A DNA stretch of 64,000 bases from Devosia enhydra (GTDB lineage Bacteria > Pseudomonadota > Alphaproteobacteria > Rhizobiales > Devosiaceae), in assembly GCF_900119845.1 (NCBI RefSeq), contig NZ_FPKU01000001.1, positions 1,335,528-1,399,527 on the forward strand. Direction: 5' to 3'. Shown here in pieces: positions 38,243 through 47,555 of this stretch. The first letter of the stretch is position 1; every line of letters starts with the position of its first letter. Below the pieces are notes generated by a model that was given only the letters and a program-made list of their open reading frames with translations, made no database searches and had not been told where the DNA came from. Position numbers and translations under genes: made by a program.

Positions 38243-39898
38243 CTAGCGCTCGAGCGGCTTGTAGGTCGCGCGCTTCGGGTTCACCGCATCGGCACCGAGC
38301 CGCCGGATCTTGTCCTGTTCGTAATCGTGGAAATTGCCCTCGAACCATTCCACATGGCTGTTGCCCTCGAAGGCGAGCATGTGGGTGGCGAGACGGTCGA
38401 GGAACATGCGGTCGTGGCTGATGATCACGGCGCAGCCGGCGAATTCCTCAAGCGCCTCTTCGAGCGCGGCGAGGGTTTCGGTGTCGAGATCGTTGGTCGG
38501 TTCGTCGAGGAGCAGCACGTTGGCGCCCGACTTCAGCATCTTGGCAAGGTGCACGCGGTTGCGCTGTCCGCCCGAGAGATTGCCGACCTTCTGCTGCTGG
38601 TCGGTGCCCTTGAAGTTGAAGGCCGAGGTATAGGCTCGCGAGTTCATCTCGCGCTTGCCCAGCATCAAGAGCTCATTGCCGCCCGAGATTTCTTCCCACA
38701 CCGTCTTGTTGGGGTTGAGCGTATCGCGGCTCTGGTCGACATAGCCCAGATGCACGGCCGGCGCGACGGTGATCGAGCCGGAATCGGGCTGCTCCTGCCC
38801 GGTCAGCATGCGGAAGAGCGTGGTCTTGCCCGCCCCGTTCGGGCCGATCACGCCCACGATGCCGCCCGGCGGCAGCTTGAAGCTCAGATTGTCGATGAGC
38901 AGCCGGTCGCCATAGCTCTTGGACACGCCCTCGATATCGATGACGTTCTGCCCGAGCCGTTCGCCGGGCGGAATGATGATCTGGGCCGAGGACGACTGGG
39001 TGCGCGCCTCGTTGATCTTGACCAGCTCGTCATAGGCCCGGATACGCGCCTTGGACTTGGCCTGGCGGGCCTGCGGGCTCTGGCCCATCCATTCCTTTTC
39101 GCGCTCCAGCACCTTGGCGCGCGCCGCATCCTCGGATTTTTCCTGTGCGAAGCGCTTGGCCTTGGCCTCGAGATAGGCGGAATAATTGCCCTCATACGGC
39201 ACGCCGCGGCCGCGATCGAGCTCGAGAATCCAGCCCGTGACATTGTCGAGGAAGTAGCGGTCGTGGGTGATGATCAGCACCGCGCCCTCGAACTCGCGCA
39301 AATGCCGCTCCAGCCACGCCGTGGTCTCGGCATCGAGATGGTTGGTCGGTTCGTCGAGCAGCAGCAAGTCGGGCTTGGAGAGCAGCAGCGCGCAGAGCGC
39401 CACGCGACGCTTCTCGCCGCCCGAGAGCTTGGTGACATCGGCATCGCCGGGCGGGCAGCCCAGCGCTTCCATCGCCACTTCCACCTGCGATTCGAGATCC
39501 CAGAGGTTTTCCGCATCGATCCGGTCCTGCAAGGCGGTCGCCTCGTCGGCCGTCTCGTCGGAATAGTTCATCATCAGCTCGTTGTAGCGGTCGACCACCG
39601 CCTTCTTTTCGGCCACGCCGGTCATGACGTTGCCGAGCACGTTGAGCTGTTCGTCGAGCTGGGGCTCCTGCGGCAGGTAGCCGAGCTTGGCGCCCTGCGA
39701 CAGCCAGGCCTCGCCGGTGAAATCGGTATCGATGCCGGCCATGATCTTGAGCAGCGTCGACTTGCCCGAGCCGTTGGGGCCGAGCACGCCGATCTTGGCG
39801 TCGGGGTAGAAGCTGAGGTGGATGTTGTCGAGCACCTTCTTGCCCCCGGCATAGGCCTTGGACATTCCGTGCATGTGATAGATGAACTGGCGCGCCAT
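38243..39898 (-). CDS. ettA: Energy-dependent translational throttle ATPase EttA
   Basis: ABC-F protein that binds the ribosomal E site and gates translation by ATP/ADP ratio. 551 aa with two ABC cassettes: GPNGSGKSTLLKIMAG and GPNGAGKTTLFRMLTG (Walker A), LSGGEKRRVALCALLLSKPD and LSGGQRNRVHLAKMLKSGAN (signatures), and LLLDEPTNHLD and LLLDEPTNDLD (Walker B). There is no TM domain. Confidence 0.96.
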   Translation of the reverse strand: MARQFIYHMHGMSKAYAGGKKVLDNIHLSFYPDAKIGVLGPNGSGKSTLLKIMAGIDTDFTGEAWLSQGAKLGYLPQEPQLDEQLNVLGNVMTGVAEKKAVVDRYNELMMNYSDETADEATALQDRIDAENLWDLESQVEVAMEALGCPPGDADVTKLSGGEKRRVALCALLLSKPDLLLLDEPTNHLDAETTAWLERHLREFEGAVLIITHDRYFLDNVTGWILELDRGRGVPYEGNYSAYLEAKAKRFAQEKSEDAARAKVLEREKEWMGQSPQARQAKSKARIRAYDELVKINEARTQSSSAQIIIPPGERLGQNVIDIEGVSKSYGDRLLIDNLSFKLPPGGIVGVIGPNGAGKTTLFRMLTGQEQPDSGSITVAPAVHLGYVDQSRDTLNPNKTVWEEISGGNELLMLGKREMNSRAYTSAFNFKGTDQQQKVGNLSGGQRNRVHLAKMLKSGANVLLLDEPTNDLDTETLAALEEALEEFAGCAVIISHDRMFLDRLATHMLAFEGNSHVEWFEGNFHDYEQDKIRRLGADAVNPKRATYKPLER

Positions 39899-40058
39899 AA
39901 GGCTCGGGCCCCTTCGCTGAGCGTGATCTTCGATTTGGGGCCGTATTTAGGGCAATGCTCCCTGCCCCGCAATGGCGCGACGGCTGGTCGCGGCGGGGAA
40001 CGAGACTTCGGCACCGCCCGTTGGGCTTTCATTCCCAAAGCCAGCGTCAGGACCGATC

Positions 40059-41693
40059 ATGCCCAATCTCTGGTACAAGAACGCCATCGTCTATTGCGTC
40101 GATGTGGAGAAATTCATGGACGCCTCTGGCGATGGCACGGGCGATTTCGCCGGCCTCGCCGACCGGCTCGACCATCTCGAGCGCCTCGGGGTCACCTGCA
40201 TCTGGCTCAATCCGTTCTTCCCCTCGCCTAATCGCGACAATGGCTACGACATCACCGACTACTACGGCGTCGACCCGCGCTACGGCACGCTGGGCGATTT
40301 CGTCGAGTTCATGCACGCTGCCCGCGATCGCGGCATGCGGGTGATCATCGACCTCGTGGTCAACCACACCTCCACCGATCATCCGTGGTTTCAGGCAGCG
40401 CGCTCCGACGAAAACTCCCCCTTCCGCGACTGGTATGTGTGGAGCAAGGAAAAGCCAGAAAACGCCCATGAAGGCATGGTGTTTCCCGGCGTGCAGGATT
40501 CCATCTGGAGCTATGACCGCACCGCCAAGGCCTGGTATCTCCACCGCTTCTACGACCACCAGGCCGATCTCAACACCGCCAACCCGGCGGTGCGCGAAGA
40601 GATCCTCAAGATCATGGGCTTCTGGTTGGCGCTGGGCGTCTCGGGCTTCCGGCTCGATGCCGTGCCCTTCCTCATCGACACCAAGGGCATGAAGCTCGAA
40701 CCGGGCAGTTTCGACCCCTATTCCCTCCTCACCGAGATGCACGACTTCATGGCCTGGCGCCGCGCCGGCGCGGTGCTGCTGGCCGAGGCCAACATCCCCT
40801 ACTCAGACGCCCCGGCCTATTTCGATGGCGGGGATCGGATGAACATGATCTTCGACTTCATGCTCAACCAGCACCTCTTCCTCTCGCTGGCGCGTGGCAC
40901 CGCCGCCCCCCTCCGCCACACGCTCCAGAACAGGCCCCGCCCGGATGGATTGGGCCAGTGGGCCAATTTCCTGCGCAATCACGACGAACTCGACCTCGGC
41001 CGCCTTTCCATCGCCGAGCGCGAAGAGGCGTTCGCGGCGCTTGGGCCGGATGCGTCGATGCAAATCTACGAGCGCGGCTTGCGCCGTCGCCTCGCCCCGA
41101 TGCTTGAGGGCGACATGAGCCGCCTCAAGCTCGCCTATTCGCTGCTCTTTGCCCTGCCGGGCACGCCGGTGCTCTGGTATGGCGAGGAGATCGGCATGGG
41201 CGAAAACCTCGCTCTCCCCGAACGCGAGGCCGTGCGAACGCCGATGCAATGGGCAGACGAGCCCAATGCCGGCTTCTCGCGTGCCGCAACCGCCAACCTC
41301 ATCCAGCCCATCCTCGCCGATGGCGATTTCGGCTACCAGAACGTCAATGTCGCCCAGCAGGTCCGCGAGCCCGGCTCGCTGCTGCGCTCGATCACCCGGC
41401 TCGTGCAGACGCGGCGCTCCACGCCCGAGATCGGCTGGGGCGAGTGGGAGCTCGTCGATGTGGGCCGCGATGACGTTCTGGCGCTGAGCTACAGCTGGCG
41501 CGGCGCGCGGGTCGTTACCGTGCACAATTTCTCGCCCGAGCCGGTCAGTTTTCCGCTCGAGATCGACGGCATCGATCGCTTCGAGCCGCTGCTGGCAGAC
41601 CATGATGCGCAGAGCGCCATCCTGCGCGGTGAGACGCTCGACATGGCGGGCTTCGGCTTCTGCTGGCTGCGCTGCGACGGACCGCGCAAATGA
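40059..41693 (+). CDS. GH13 family alpha-glucan enzyme (trehalose synthase/alpha-glucosidase-like)
   Basis: 544 aa. WYKNAIVYCVDVEKFMDASG and CIWLNPFFPSPNRDNGYDIT at the N-terminus, DLVVNHTS, GFRLDAVPF (nucleophile Asp), LLAEANIPYSD (acid/base Glu) and FLRNHDELDLG (stabiliser Asp) define an active (beta/alpha)8 GH13 enzyme. The N-terminal style resembles trehalose synthases, but the C-terminal maltokinase domain is absent and the exact reaction is open. Single gene. Confidence 0.85.
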   Translation: MPNLWYKNAIVYCVDVEKFMDASGDGTGDFAGLADRLDHLERLGVTCIWLNPFFPSPNRDNGYDITDYYGVDPRYGTLGDFVEFMHAARDRGMRVIIDLVVNHTSTDHPWFQAARSDENSPFRDWYVWSKEKPENAHEGMVFPGVQDSIWSYDRTAKAWYLHRFYDHQADLNTANPAVREEILKIMGFWLALGVSGFRLDAVPFLIDTKGMKLEPGSFDPYSLLTEMHDFMAWRRAGAVLLAEANIPYSDAPAYFDGGDRMNMIFDFMLNQHLFLSLARGTAAPLRHTLQNRPRPDGLGQWANFLRNHDELDLGRLSIAEREEAFAALGPDASMQIYERGLRRRLAPMLEGDMSRLKLAYSLLFALPGTPVLWYGEEIGMGENLALPEREAVRTPMQWADEPNAGFSRAATANLIQPILADGDFGYQNVNVAQQVREPGSLLRSITRLVQTRRSTPEIGWGEWELVDVGRDDVLALSYSWRGARVVTVHNFSPEPVSFPLEIDGIDRFEPLLADHDAQSAILRGETLDMAGFGFCWLRCDGPRK

Positions 41694-41715
41694 GGCGCAC
41701 GAGGCTTTCGCTGCG

Positions 41716-42759
41716 CTATCGGCTCTGTACGATCACGCCGCTCCACCCCAGCCCGTCATATTCCTGGTAGCCCAGCGTGCGCGCAAAGGCCACGAGCCGC
41801 CCGCTCGCATCGATATAGCTGCCGCGCTTGCGGCCCCGCGTTTCGAGCGAGAAGGTGCGGAACATCTGCTCTTTGTCGCTCGAAGCGATGATGCGTCCAT
41901 TACCATCGATCAGCATGACGGTGGTCTTGTCGCGATCGACCTGGTTGAGGCAGGCCTCGGTCTCGACCACCGACTGCCCCTGCGCCTGCCAGTCGAAATA
42001 GACGCCCAGAACGCCGAGCGGCGCGCCATGGGTGCCACCGCCCTGCCGCACCGCCGCTGCATAGACCAGCACCTGCCGGCCGTCATGCTGGGGGCTGCGA
42101 CGCACCTCGTCCACCGTATACTCGTCGCCCGAGCGCGAGCGCAGCGCCGCCTCGAACCAGGGGCTGCCGGCAAGATCGGTTCCGATCAGCCGGGGGCGAT
42201 ATTGGGGATTGGCATTGGCCACCACCCGCCCACGCGCGTCCAGAAGCACGAGGTCCGAATAGACCGAATAATAGCGGTGGATCACCCCGAGCCGCTCGCT
42301 GGCATGGGCCAACGCGCTGCCATCGGGCGCCCCCAGCGCCTGCCACAGCGCCGAATCGGTCGCCCACCAGCGCACATCGGCGGTGCGCTCATAAAGATTG
42401 CGTACGATCAGCTGCACCAGCGCCTGCGCCATGTCGACCAGCCGCTCGCCCTCCAGCCCATCCACCAGCGAGCGCGACAGGGCGATCCGCTGATGCACGG
42501 TGGACTGGAACTTGTCGGCGATTTCGGCCGCCTGCTCGGCCAGCCGCTGCACCTCGTGGGCCACCACCGCGAAGCTCTTGCCGGCATCCCCCGCCCGCGC
42601 CGCCTCGATCACGGCGTTGAGCGCGAGGAGCTTTGTCTGCATCACCACCTGGCGGTTGGCGCCACCGAACTTGCCGAGGTCCGAATTGATCGTCTCGATC
42701 ACGTCGCGCATGCCCATGGGAGAATCGGCTTCGACGGAAATCGGCTGCAGTGAATTCAT
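41716..42759 (-). CDS. Soluble MCP-like sensor with signalling domain first, Cache domain last
   Basis: 347 aa, start [13 protein letters not shown]. Residues about 40-90 carry the chemoreceptor hairpin tip [20 protein letters not shown], then [12 protein letters not shown]. About 150-345 form a Cache-like sensor ([56 protein letters not shown]). There is no TM segment or signal peptide, so it is cytoplasmic with domain order reversed from ordinary MCPs, and the signalling hairpin is very short. Confidence 0.8.
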   Translation of the reverse strand: MNSLQPISVEADSPMGMRDVIETINSDLGKFGGANRQVVMQTKLLALNAVIEAARAGDAGKSFAVVAHEVQRLAEQAAEIADKFQSTVHQRIALSRSLVDGLEGERLVDMAQALVQLIVRNLYERTADVRWWATDSALWQALGAPDGSALAHASERLGVIHRYYSVYSDLVLLDARGRVVANANPQYRPRLIGTDLAGSPWFEAALRSRSGDEYTVDEVRRSPQHDGRQVLVYAAAVRQGGGTHGAPLGVLGVYFDWQAQGQSVVETEACLNQVDRDKTTVMLIDGNGRIIASSDKEQMFRTFSLETRGRKRGSYIDASGRLVAFARTLGYQEYDGLGWSGVIVQSR

Positions 42760-42897
42760 CGACCTCGGCCCCGCTGCGTTTCGTGGCGCACAGAATGGGG
42801 CCGAGGGGTTTACGGATCGTTCAGCGTTCGCGCCGATCGCCGATTGCGGGCGAAAAATCATCCAGCGTGGCGGGCCGCCGCCCGTCACAGCCCAACC

Positions 42898-43536
42898 TCA
42901 CGGCATGACGCGGCGCGATGCGGCCATGGCGTTCTCCTGCCGAACCGTCTCGCGGCGATCGGGGGTGACGCACACCACGTCACCGCCAAACGCCTCGCGC
43001 CAGACAAAGCCCGGAATGCAGGTGTTGGGGCCATACGCGCCACGCGGGTCGATGCGGCTGCGCGCCGCCCGGTTCTCGTCGGCAACGGTCTGCCGCGAGG
43101 CCGGCGTCACGCATACGACGTCGCCCCGCGCCGCCTCGCGCCAGACGAACCCGTCCCGGCAGGTATCCGGGCCATAGGCCAGCAGCCGCAGCGACGGCCC
43201 CTGCCGGTTTTCCTCGCGCACCTGCGCGCGCCGGTCGGGCGTCACGCACACCACATCCCCGCCAAAGGCCTCGCGCCAGACAAAGCCGGCGAGGCAGGTA
43301 TTGGGGCCATAGGCGCCGCGCGGATCGACGCGGCTGCGGGCCGAGCTGTTTTCATCCGCCGCAATGGCGCGCGAACTCGGCGTGACGCAGACATGGTCGC
43401 CCGGCGCCGCATCGCGCCAGACATAACCGTCCCGACAGGTGTCGGGACCATAAGGCTGGGCCATGGCGACCGGTGCCACGGCGAAGCCGGCGACCGAAAC
43501 CGCAAATGTGACAAGAGCTTCGGTAACAAGACGCAT
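42898..43536 (-). CDS. Secreted protein with four cysteine-paired tandem repeats
   Basis: 212 aa. Signal peptide to about residue 26 (ending VAPVAMAQ). Then four repeats of the form YGP(D/N)TC..GxVWR(E/D)A..GD.VCVTP..R. They place cysteines at 34/50, 81/97, 126/142 and 173/189, always 16 apart. Repeats 1 and 3, and 2 and 4, are most alike, so a two-repeat unit was duplicated. Presumably one disulfide per repeat in the periplasm or outside. GGAGGG precedes the ATG. Family unnamed to me. Confidence 0.8.
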   Translation of the reverse strand: MRLVTEALVTFAVSVAGFAVAPVAMAQPYGPDTCRDGYVWRDAAPGDHVCVTPSSRAIAADENSSARSRVDPRGAYGPNTCLAGFVWREAFGGDVVCVTPDRRAQVREENRQGPSLRLLAYGPDTCRDGFVWREAARGDVVCVTPASRQTVADENRAARSRIDPRGAYGPNTCIPGFVWREAFGGDVVCVTPDRRETVRQENAMAASRRVMP

Positions 43537-43631
43537 CAGTCCCTCCATCGGTGCGCCGCTGCCCCGGCGTGATGGCGATAGAAGGCCATGAGCCCGCTGT
43601 ATCGGCACTGAATGCCGGTTTCAGATCCCGT

Positions 43632-45800
43632 TCAGCTCTCGATCCACACCGGAACCGACTTGAAGGCAGGCGTCTTCGAGCGCGGGTCCGAGGCCCGGCC
43701 CACCAGCACATTGGCTTCGGGGTAATAAGCCATCGCACTTCCGCGCGGCAGATCGAACCCCTTGACGTGGCCAGCCATGCGCCCCGCCGCCGATGCCAGC
43801 GTGATCGCCTGCCCTTCGCTCACCCCGAAAGCCGCCATGTCATCGCGATTAAGAAAGATCGCATCGCGGCCCGCGCCGTCGCGATAGCTGTCGGTTTCCT
43901 CGTAGATGATCGAGTTGAACTGCCCCTCCGACCGCACCGTGGCGAGCGTCAGCGGCGCATCGGCATGGCGCGGCAGGGGCGTCACCACGAAATGCCCCTT
44001 GCCGTCCGCCGTGCCGAATTCGGGCGCATGCATCACCCGGTTGCGGATGTGGAATTCGCGCTTGGCCACATCGATATCGGCCAGTTGCTCGAGGCCCGGC
44101 ACGATGCGCGCGATGGCTTCGCGCACATGCCGATGCTCCTTGAAGGCGGCAAAATCGATCGGGCTCCCGGGCAGCAGACGCTCGGCCAGATCGCAGAGGA
44201 TCACCGTTTCGGGCCGCACCGTGTCGAGCCGGGTAATGCCGCCATCCGACAACCGGATGAAGTTGAACATCGATTCCTGCGTCGTGGGCGACCATTCCTC
44301 GTCGCGCGCCGTCACCGGCAGGATGATGCTTTCGCCCTCCCCCTGCCCGTGCACATGGCCGCGATTGAGCGTGGTGGTGAGATAGAGCTTGAAGCCGATC
44401 GAGCCCAAGGCCTTGTCTGCAAAGGCGGTATCGGGCGTCGCCGCCCAGAGATTGCCGCCCATGATCACCGCCGCATCGATCTCCCCGCGCGCCGCCGCCT
44501 CGAGCCCGGCCAGCGTGTCGAAGCCCTTTTCACGGCTGAGCGTGATGCCGAACGCCGCCTCCATTCGCGCGAACACGGCTTCGGACACGAGCGGCTTCAC
44601 CCCGATGGTGCCGATGCCCTGCACGTTGGAATGCCCGCGCAAGGGCAGGAGCCCCGCGCCCGGCCGCCCGATCATGCCGCGCAGCAGCGCCAGATTGGCG
44701 ATGGCCTCGACATTTTCCACCCCATGCACATGGTGCGTCATGCCCATGCCCCAAGCGAAGACGACATTGCGCGCCTGCCCGTAGCGGATGGCAATGTGCT
44801 CGATCTCCTCCTCGGAAACTCCGCTCTCCGCAACGATGCGCGACCACGCCAGCGCCTGCAGATCGGCCTCGAACGCAGCGAAGCCCTCGGTGTGCCGCTC
44901 GATGAAGGCGCGCTCCTCGAATTGCATTTCGAGCAGCGCCTTGGCGAGCCCCTTCATCAGCGCGATGTCGCCGCCGATGCGCGGCTGTACATAGTCGGAC
45001 GCGATCTCGCTGCCGCCCTTGAGCATCGAGGTCGGCGATTTCGGCACCGCGAACTTGACCAGCCCCGGCTCGCGCGCCGGATTGATCACGATCACCTCCC
45101 CGCCCCGGTCCCGGCAGGCCTTGAGCATATGGATGAAGCGCGGATGGTTGGACGATGGGTTGGCGCCGATCACGAAGATCAGGTCGGCCTTGGTCAAATC
45201 CTCGAGCTCGACCGTCGCCGTGCCCTTGCCGATCGTGGTGCCCAGCCCCTCGCTCGTCGCCTGATGGCAATAATAGGAGCAGTTGTTGACATTGTTGGTG
45301 CCCCAGGCCCGCGCCAGCAACTGGAACACGAAGCCCGCCTCGTTCGACGAGCGGCCCGAGGAATAAAAAAAGCTCCGCGACGGGTTCGTGGCCCTGAGGC
45401 GCTCGGCCACCCGCGCCATGGCGAAGTCCCAATCCACCGGCCTGTAGCGATCCTCGCCCGGCCCCTTGTGCAGCGGCGTATCGAGCCGGCCCAGCGTCTC
45501 CATCTCCTTGCCCGACAGCTCGCGCAGATCGGCGAGGGAGTGTTCGAAGACTTCGTGCGGCATGCCCGGCTGGATGTCGGTGGATTGCGCCTGCACCGAT
45601 TTGTTGCACACCGAGGGAAACTCCCCCAGCTCGTTGGTCATCCCGCCCTTCTGCCCGCCCATGCCATAGGCGCAGGCCTTGCAGGTGTTCTTGGCCGTCA
45701 GCGCCTTGGCCGCCTTGCCCACGCCGATCCGCGCCACGGTCTGCAGCGTGTAGAGCACCTTTTTGGGGCCGCCTCCGACGATGGGCGAGGATGAGGACAT
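43632..45800 (-). CDS. FdhF/YdeP family molybdopterin oxidoreductase
   Basis: 722 aa. NTCKACAYGMGGQKGGMTNE and PSVCNKS give a CxxC...C iron-sulfur-like site near the N-terminus. FIVGANPSSNHPRF-type text (VIGANPSSNHPRFIH), AWGMGMTHHVHGV, RGHSNVQGIGTIGV and LNRGHVHGQGEGESIILPV are molybdopterin oxidoreductase/YdeP features. A C-terminal cofactor-binding domain is present. Start MSSSSPIVGGGPKK. Reaction unknown; YdeP is linked to acid resistance in E. coli. No FdhD or partner subunit nearby. Confidence 0.88.
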   Translation of the reverse strand: MSSSSPIVGGGPKKVLYTLQTVARIGVGKAAKALTAKNTCKACAYGMGGQKGGMTNELGEFPSVCNKSVQAQSTDIQPGMPHEVFEHSLADLRELSGKEMETLGRLDTPLHKGPGEDRYRPVDWDFAMARVAERLRATNPSRSFFYSSGRSSNEAGFVFQLLARAWGTNNVNNCSYYCHQATSEGLGTTIGKGTATVELEDLTKADLIFVIGANPSSNHPRFIHMLKACRDRGGEVIVINPAREPGLVKFAVPKSPTSMLKGGSEIASDYVQPRIGGDIALMKGLAKALLEMQFEERAFIERHTEGFAAFEADLQALAWSRIVAESGVSEEEIEHIAIRYGQARNVVFAWGMGMTHHVHGVENVEAIANLALLRGMIGRPGAGLLPLRGHSNVQGIGTIGVKPLVSEAVFARMEAAFGITLSREKGFDTLAGLEAAARGEIDAAVIMGGNLWAATPDTAFADKALGSIGFKLYLTTTLNRGHVHGQGEGESIILPVTARDEEWSPTTQESMFNFIRLSDGGITRLDTVRPETVILCDLAERLLPGSPIDFAAFKEHRHVREAIARIVPGLEQLADIDVAKREFHIRNRVMHAPEFGTADGKGHFVVTPLPRHADAPLTLATVRSEGQFNSIIYEETDSYRDGAGRDAIFLNRDDMAAFGVSEGQAITLASAAGRMAGHVKGFDLPRGSAMAYYPEANVLVGRASDPRSKTPAFKSVPVWIES

Positions 45801-45936
45801 TGCGCGATCTCCTTGGAACCCCAGTATGGGCGAACCGGCCCATGCCTGACAATGCGAGACCGGCAAGAGGTACGCCCGCCATGGCCGTGCGACCCGCAAG
45901 GCTTTAGCCTTGCGCCTCCCGATCGCGAGATTCGCC

Positions 45937-46410
45937 ATGCCAGCCGTGCCAAATCCCCTCGACCCGGCCCACCTCCTCCTCGCCTTCCTCAGCGGCGGGC
46001 TCTTGACGCTGATGGTCGATTTCAACGGCCTCGTGGGCCTTCATGGCGGCGTGCTTTATTCCTCATGGGTCGCCCATGGCACCGGCACCGTCGCCGCGAT
46101 CATCTTTCTCGTAGCCCTGCATGTTCTGAAGCCGTCCGCAAGCGGCACACGCCGGCCCGCCCCTCTCTGGGCCTATCTCGGCGGCATTTCAGGTGCGGTG
46201 ACGGTGATGCTGACCTCTGCCTCCGTCAACACGGCCCTGGCCCTCTCGGGCACGCTCGCCCTCGGGCTCGCCGGACAGGTGGCATTTTCCCTCGCCAGCG
46301 ATCGCTGGGGCCTGTTCGGCCTGCCCCGGCGCATCCTCCGGCCGCGGAATGGGCTCGCGATCCTGATGATCGTCGGCGGATCGCTGCTCATCATCTTCGG
46401 GAATGGCTGA
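45937..46410 (+). CDS. DMT-family membrane protein (YdcZ/DUF606-like), first of pair
   Basis: About 157 aa with five hydrophobic stretches (LLLAFLSGGLLTLMVDFNGL, WVAHGTGTVAAIIFLVALHV, LALSGTLALGLAGQVAFSLA). The layout matches DUF606 half-transporters, which often come in pairs. ATG at 45937 is chosen over an upstream TTG. Two bp before the second gene. Confidence 0.8.
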   Translation: MPAVPNPLDPAHLLLAFLSGGLLTLMVDFNGLVGLHGGVLYSSWVAHGTGTVAAIIFLVALHVLKPSASGTRRPAPLWAYLGGISGAVTVMLTSASVNTALALSGTLALGLAGQVAFSLASDRWGLFGLPRRILRPRNGLAILMIVGGSLLIIFGNG

Positions 46411-46412
46411 GC

Positions 46413-46832
46413 ATGGTCACCGCAATCTCCTTCGCCCTCGCCGCCGGCATCCTTGTCTCGCTGTCGCGCCAGCTCAACGGCCGCCTCGCCCTCTCGACCA
46501 GCGCCCTCACCGCTTCGTTCTGGAACCACGCGGTCGGCTTTGCCGCCCTCACCCTCCTCGGCCTCGTGATCGGCGGGCTCTGGCCAGAAGGCGCGCTCGA
46601 TGCGCCATGGTACGCCTATTTCGGCGGCACCATCGGCGTCATCTTCGTGGCATCGGGCAGCTGGCTCGTCGCGCGCATCGGCGCCACCAACACCGCCCTG
46701 CTCGTCATCGGCGGGCAGATGGTCTCGGGCGTCGTACTCGATGCCCTGCGCGGCGCCAGCGCCAACACCCTGCTCACCGCGCTCGGCGTCGCCCTCATCA
46801 TCGGCGGCATGGCGCTCACCAGTAGGCGGTGA
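46413..46832 (+). CDS. DMT-family membrane protein (YdcZ/DUF606-like), second of pair
   Basis: 139 aa, four to five TM segments (AISFALAAGILVSLSRQLNG, RLALSTSALTASFWNHAVGF, GTIGVIFVASGSWLVARIGA). SALTASFWNHAVG is typical DUF606. It probably forms a heterodimeric transporter with the product of the preceding gene. Substrate not known. Confidence 0.82.
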   Translation: MVTAISFALAAGILVSLSRQLNGRLALSTSALTASFWNHAVGFAALTLLGLVIGGLWPEGALDAPWYAYFGGTIGVIFVASGSWLVARIGATNTALLVIGGQMVSGVVLDALRGASANTLLTALGVALIIGGMALTSRR

Positions 46833-46838
46833 ACGGGC

Positions 46839-47246
46839 TCACGCCTTGAACGGGTCGAGCGTTCGCACGCCAAACGGCTCGAAGTCGCGGACATTGCGCG
46901 TCACCACCACCAGATCGTTGACCATGGCGGTCGCCGCGATCAAGGCGTCTTCGATGTGATGATCGGCCCGCCTGTCCATCAGCTTCGCCCAGCAGCGAAA
47001 AGCTGCGGCATCGACGGGCAGCACATTGAAGGCTTGCGACACCTGATCCAGCCAGGCCTCGATCTCCACGGCTCTTGCCGCGTCCTGGCGCCGCGTGATC
47101 TCGATACCCGCCTGGATTTCGCCGATCGTCACCGCGGACATGTAGAGCGCGTTCTCGGGCACTGCCTCGAGCCAGGCCAGCACGCCGCCATGTGGTCGGA
47201 CATGACGCAGTTCGGAAACGACATTGGTGTCGAGCAGATAGCTCAT
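46839..47246 (-). CDS. vapC: PIN-domain ribonuclease toxin (VapC family)
   Basis: 135 aa. YLLDTNVVSELRH (first catalytic Asp), SAVTIGEIQAGI (Glu), DALIAATAMVNDLVVVTRNV (Asp) and VRDFEPFGV are the PIN acidic motifs. It would cleave RNA, classically initiator tRNA or rRNA. Start overlaps the antitoxin stop by one base (TGATG). Confidence 0.93.
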   Translation of the reverse strand: MSYLLDTNVVSELRHVRPHGGVLAWLEAVPENALYMSAVTIGEIQAGIEITRRQDAARAVEIEAWLDQVSQAFNVLPVDAAAFRCWAKLMDRRADHHIEDALIAATAMVNDLVVVTRNVRDFEPFGVRTLDPFKA

Positions 47247-47500
47247 CAGGGGATGTCGATCGGCCGGCGGCTCTGCCGGCCGCGCTCCGGCAGCTCCAGG
47301 TCCCCGCGCGCGTCCTGCGACAAAAGCAGAGCCTTGAGGGTCGGGCGCGCACGATCCTGCAGTCGCTCCCAGTCCGACATCGCAACCAGCACGGCCTCCG
47401 GCCGACCGCGCCGCGACACCACCTGCGGGCCTTCGCTGAGGCACGTTTCCAAAAACTCGCTGAACCGCGCCTTGGCGTCCTGCACTGGCCAGAGCTTCAT
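47246..47500 (-). CDS. vapB: Phd/YefM-type antitoxin (VapB)
   Basis: 84 aa. WPVQDAKARFSEFLETCLSE and GPQVVSRRGRPEAVLVAMSD are the Phd/YefM DNA-binding fold, with a proline/arginine-rich tail that should wrap the toxin. GGAGGT lies at the end of the upstream palindrome. It should repress its own promoter together with VapC. Confidence 0.9.
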   Translation of the reverse strand: MKLWPVQDAKARFSEFLETCLSEGPQVVSRRGRPEAVLVAMSDWERLQDRARPTLKALLLSQDARGDLELPERGRQSRRPIDIP

Positions 47501-47508
47501 TTACACCT

Positions 47509-47539
47509 CCATCTGACTAGTCATAAACTAGTCAGATGG
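47509..47539. promoter_or_regulatory. Perfect 13-bp palindrome, toxin-antitoxin operator
   Basis: CCATCTGACTAGT-CATAA-ACTAGTCAGATGG ends 9 bp before the antitoxin start and overlaps its ribosome site. Symmetry and position fit autoregulation by the antitoxin-toxin complex. Confidence 0.8.
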
Positions 47540-47555
47540 AAAAGCTGTTTCAAGC

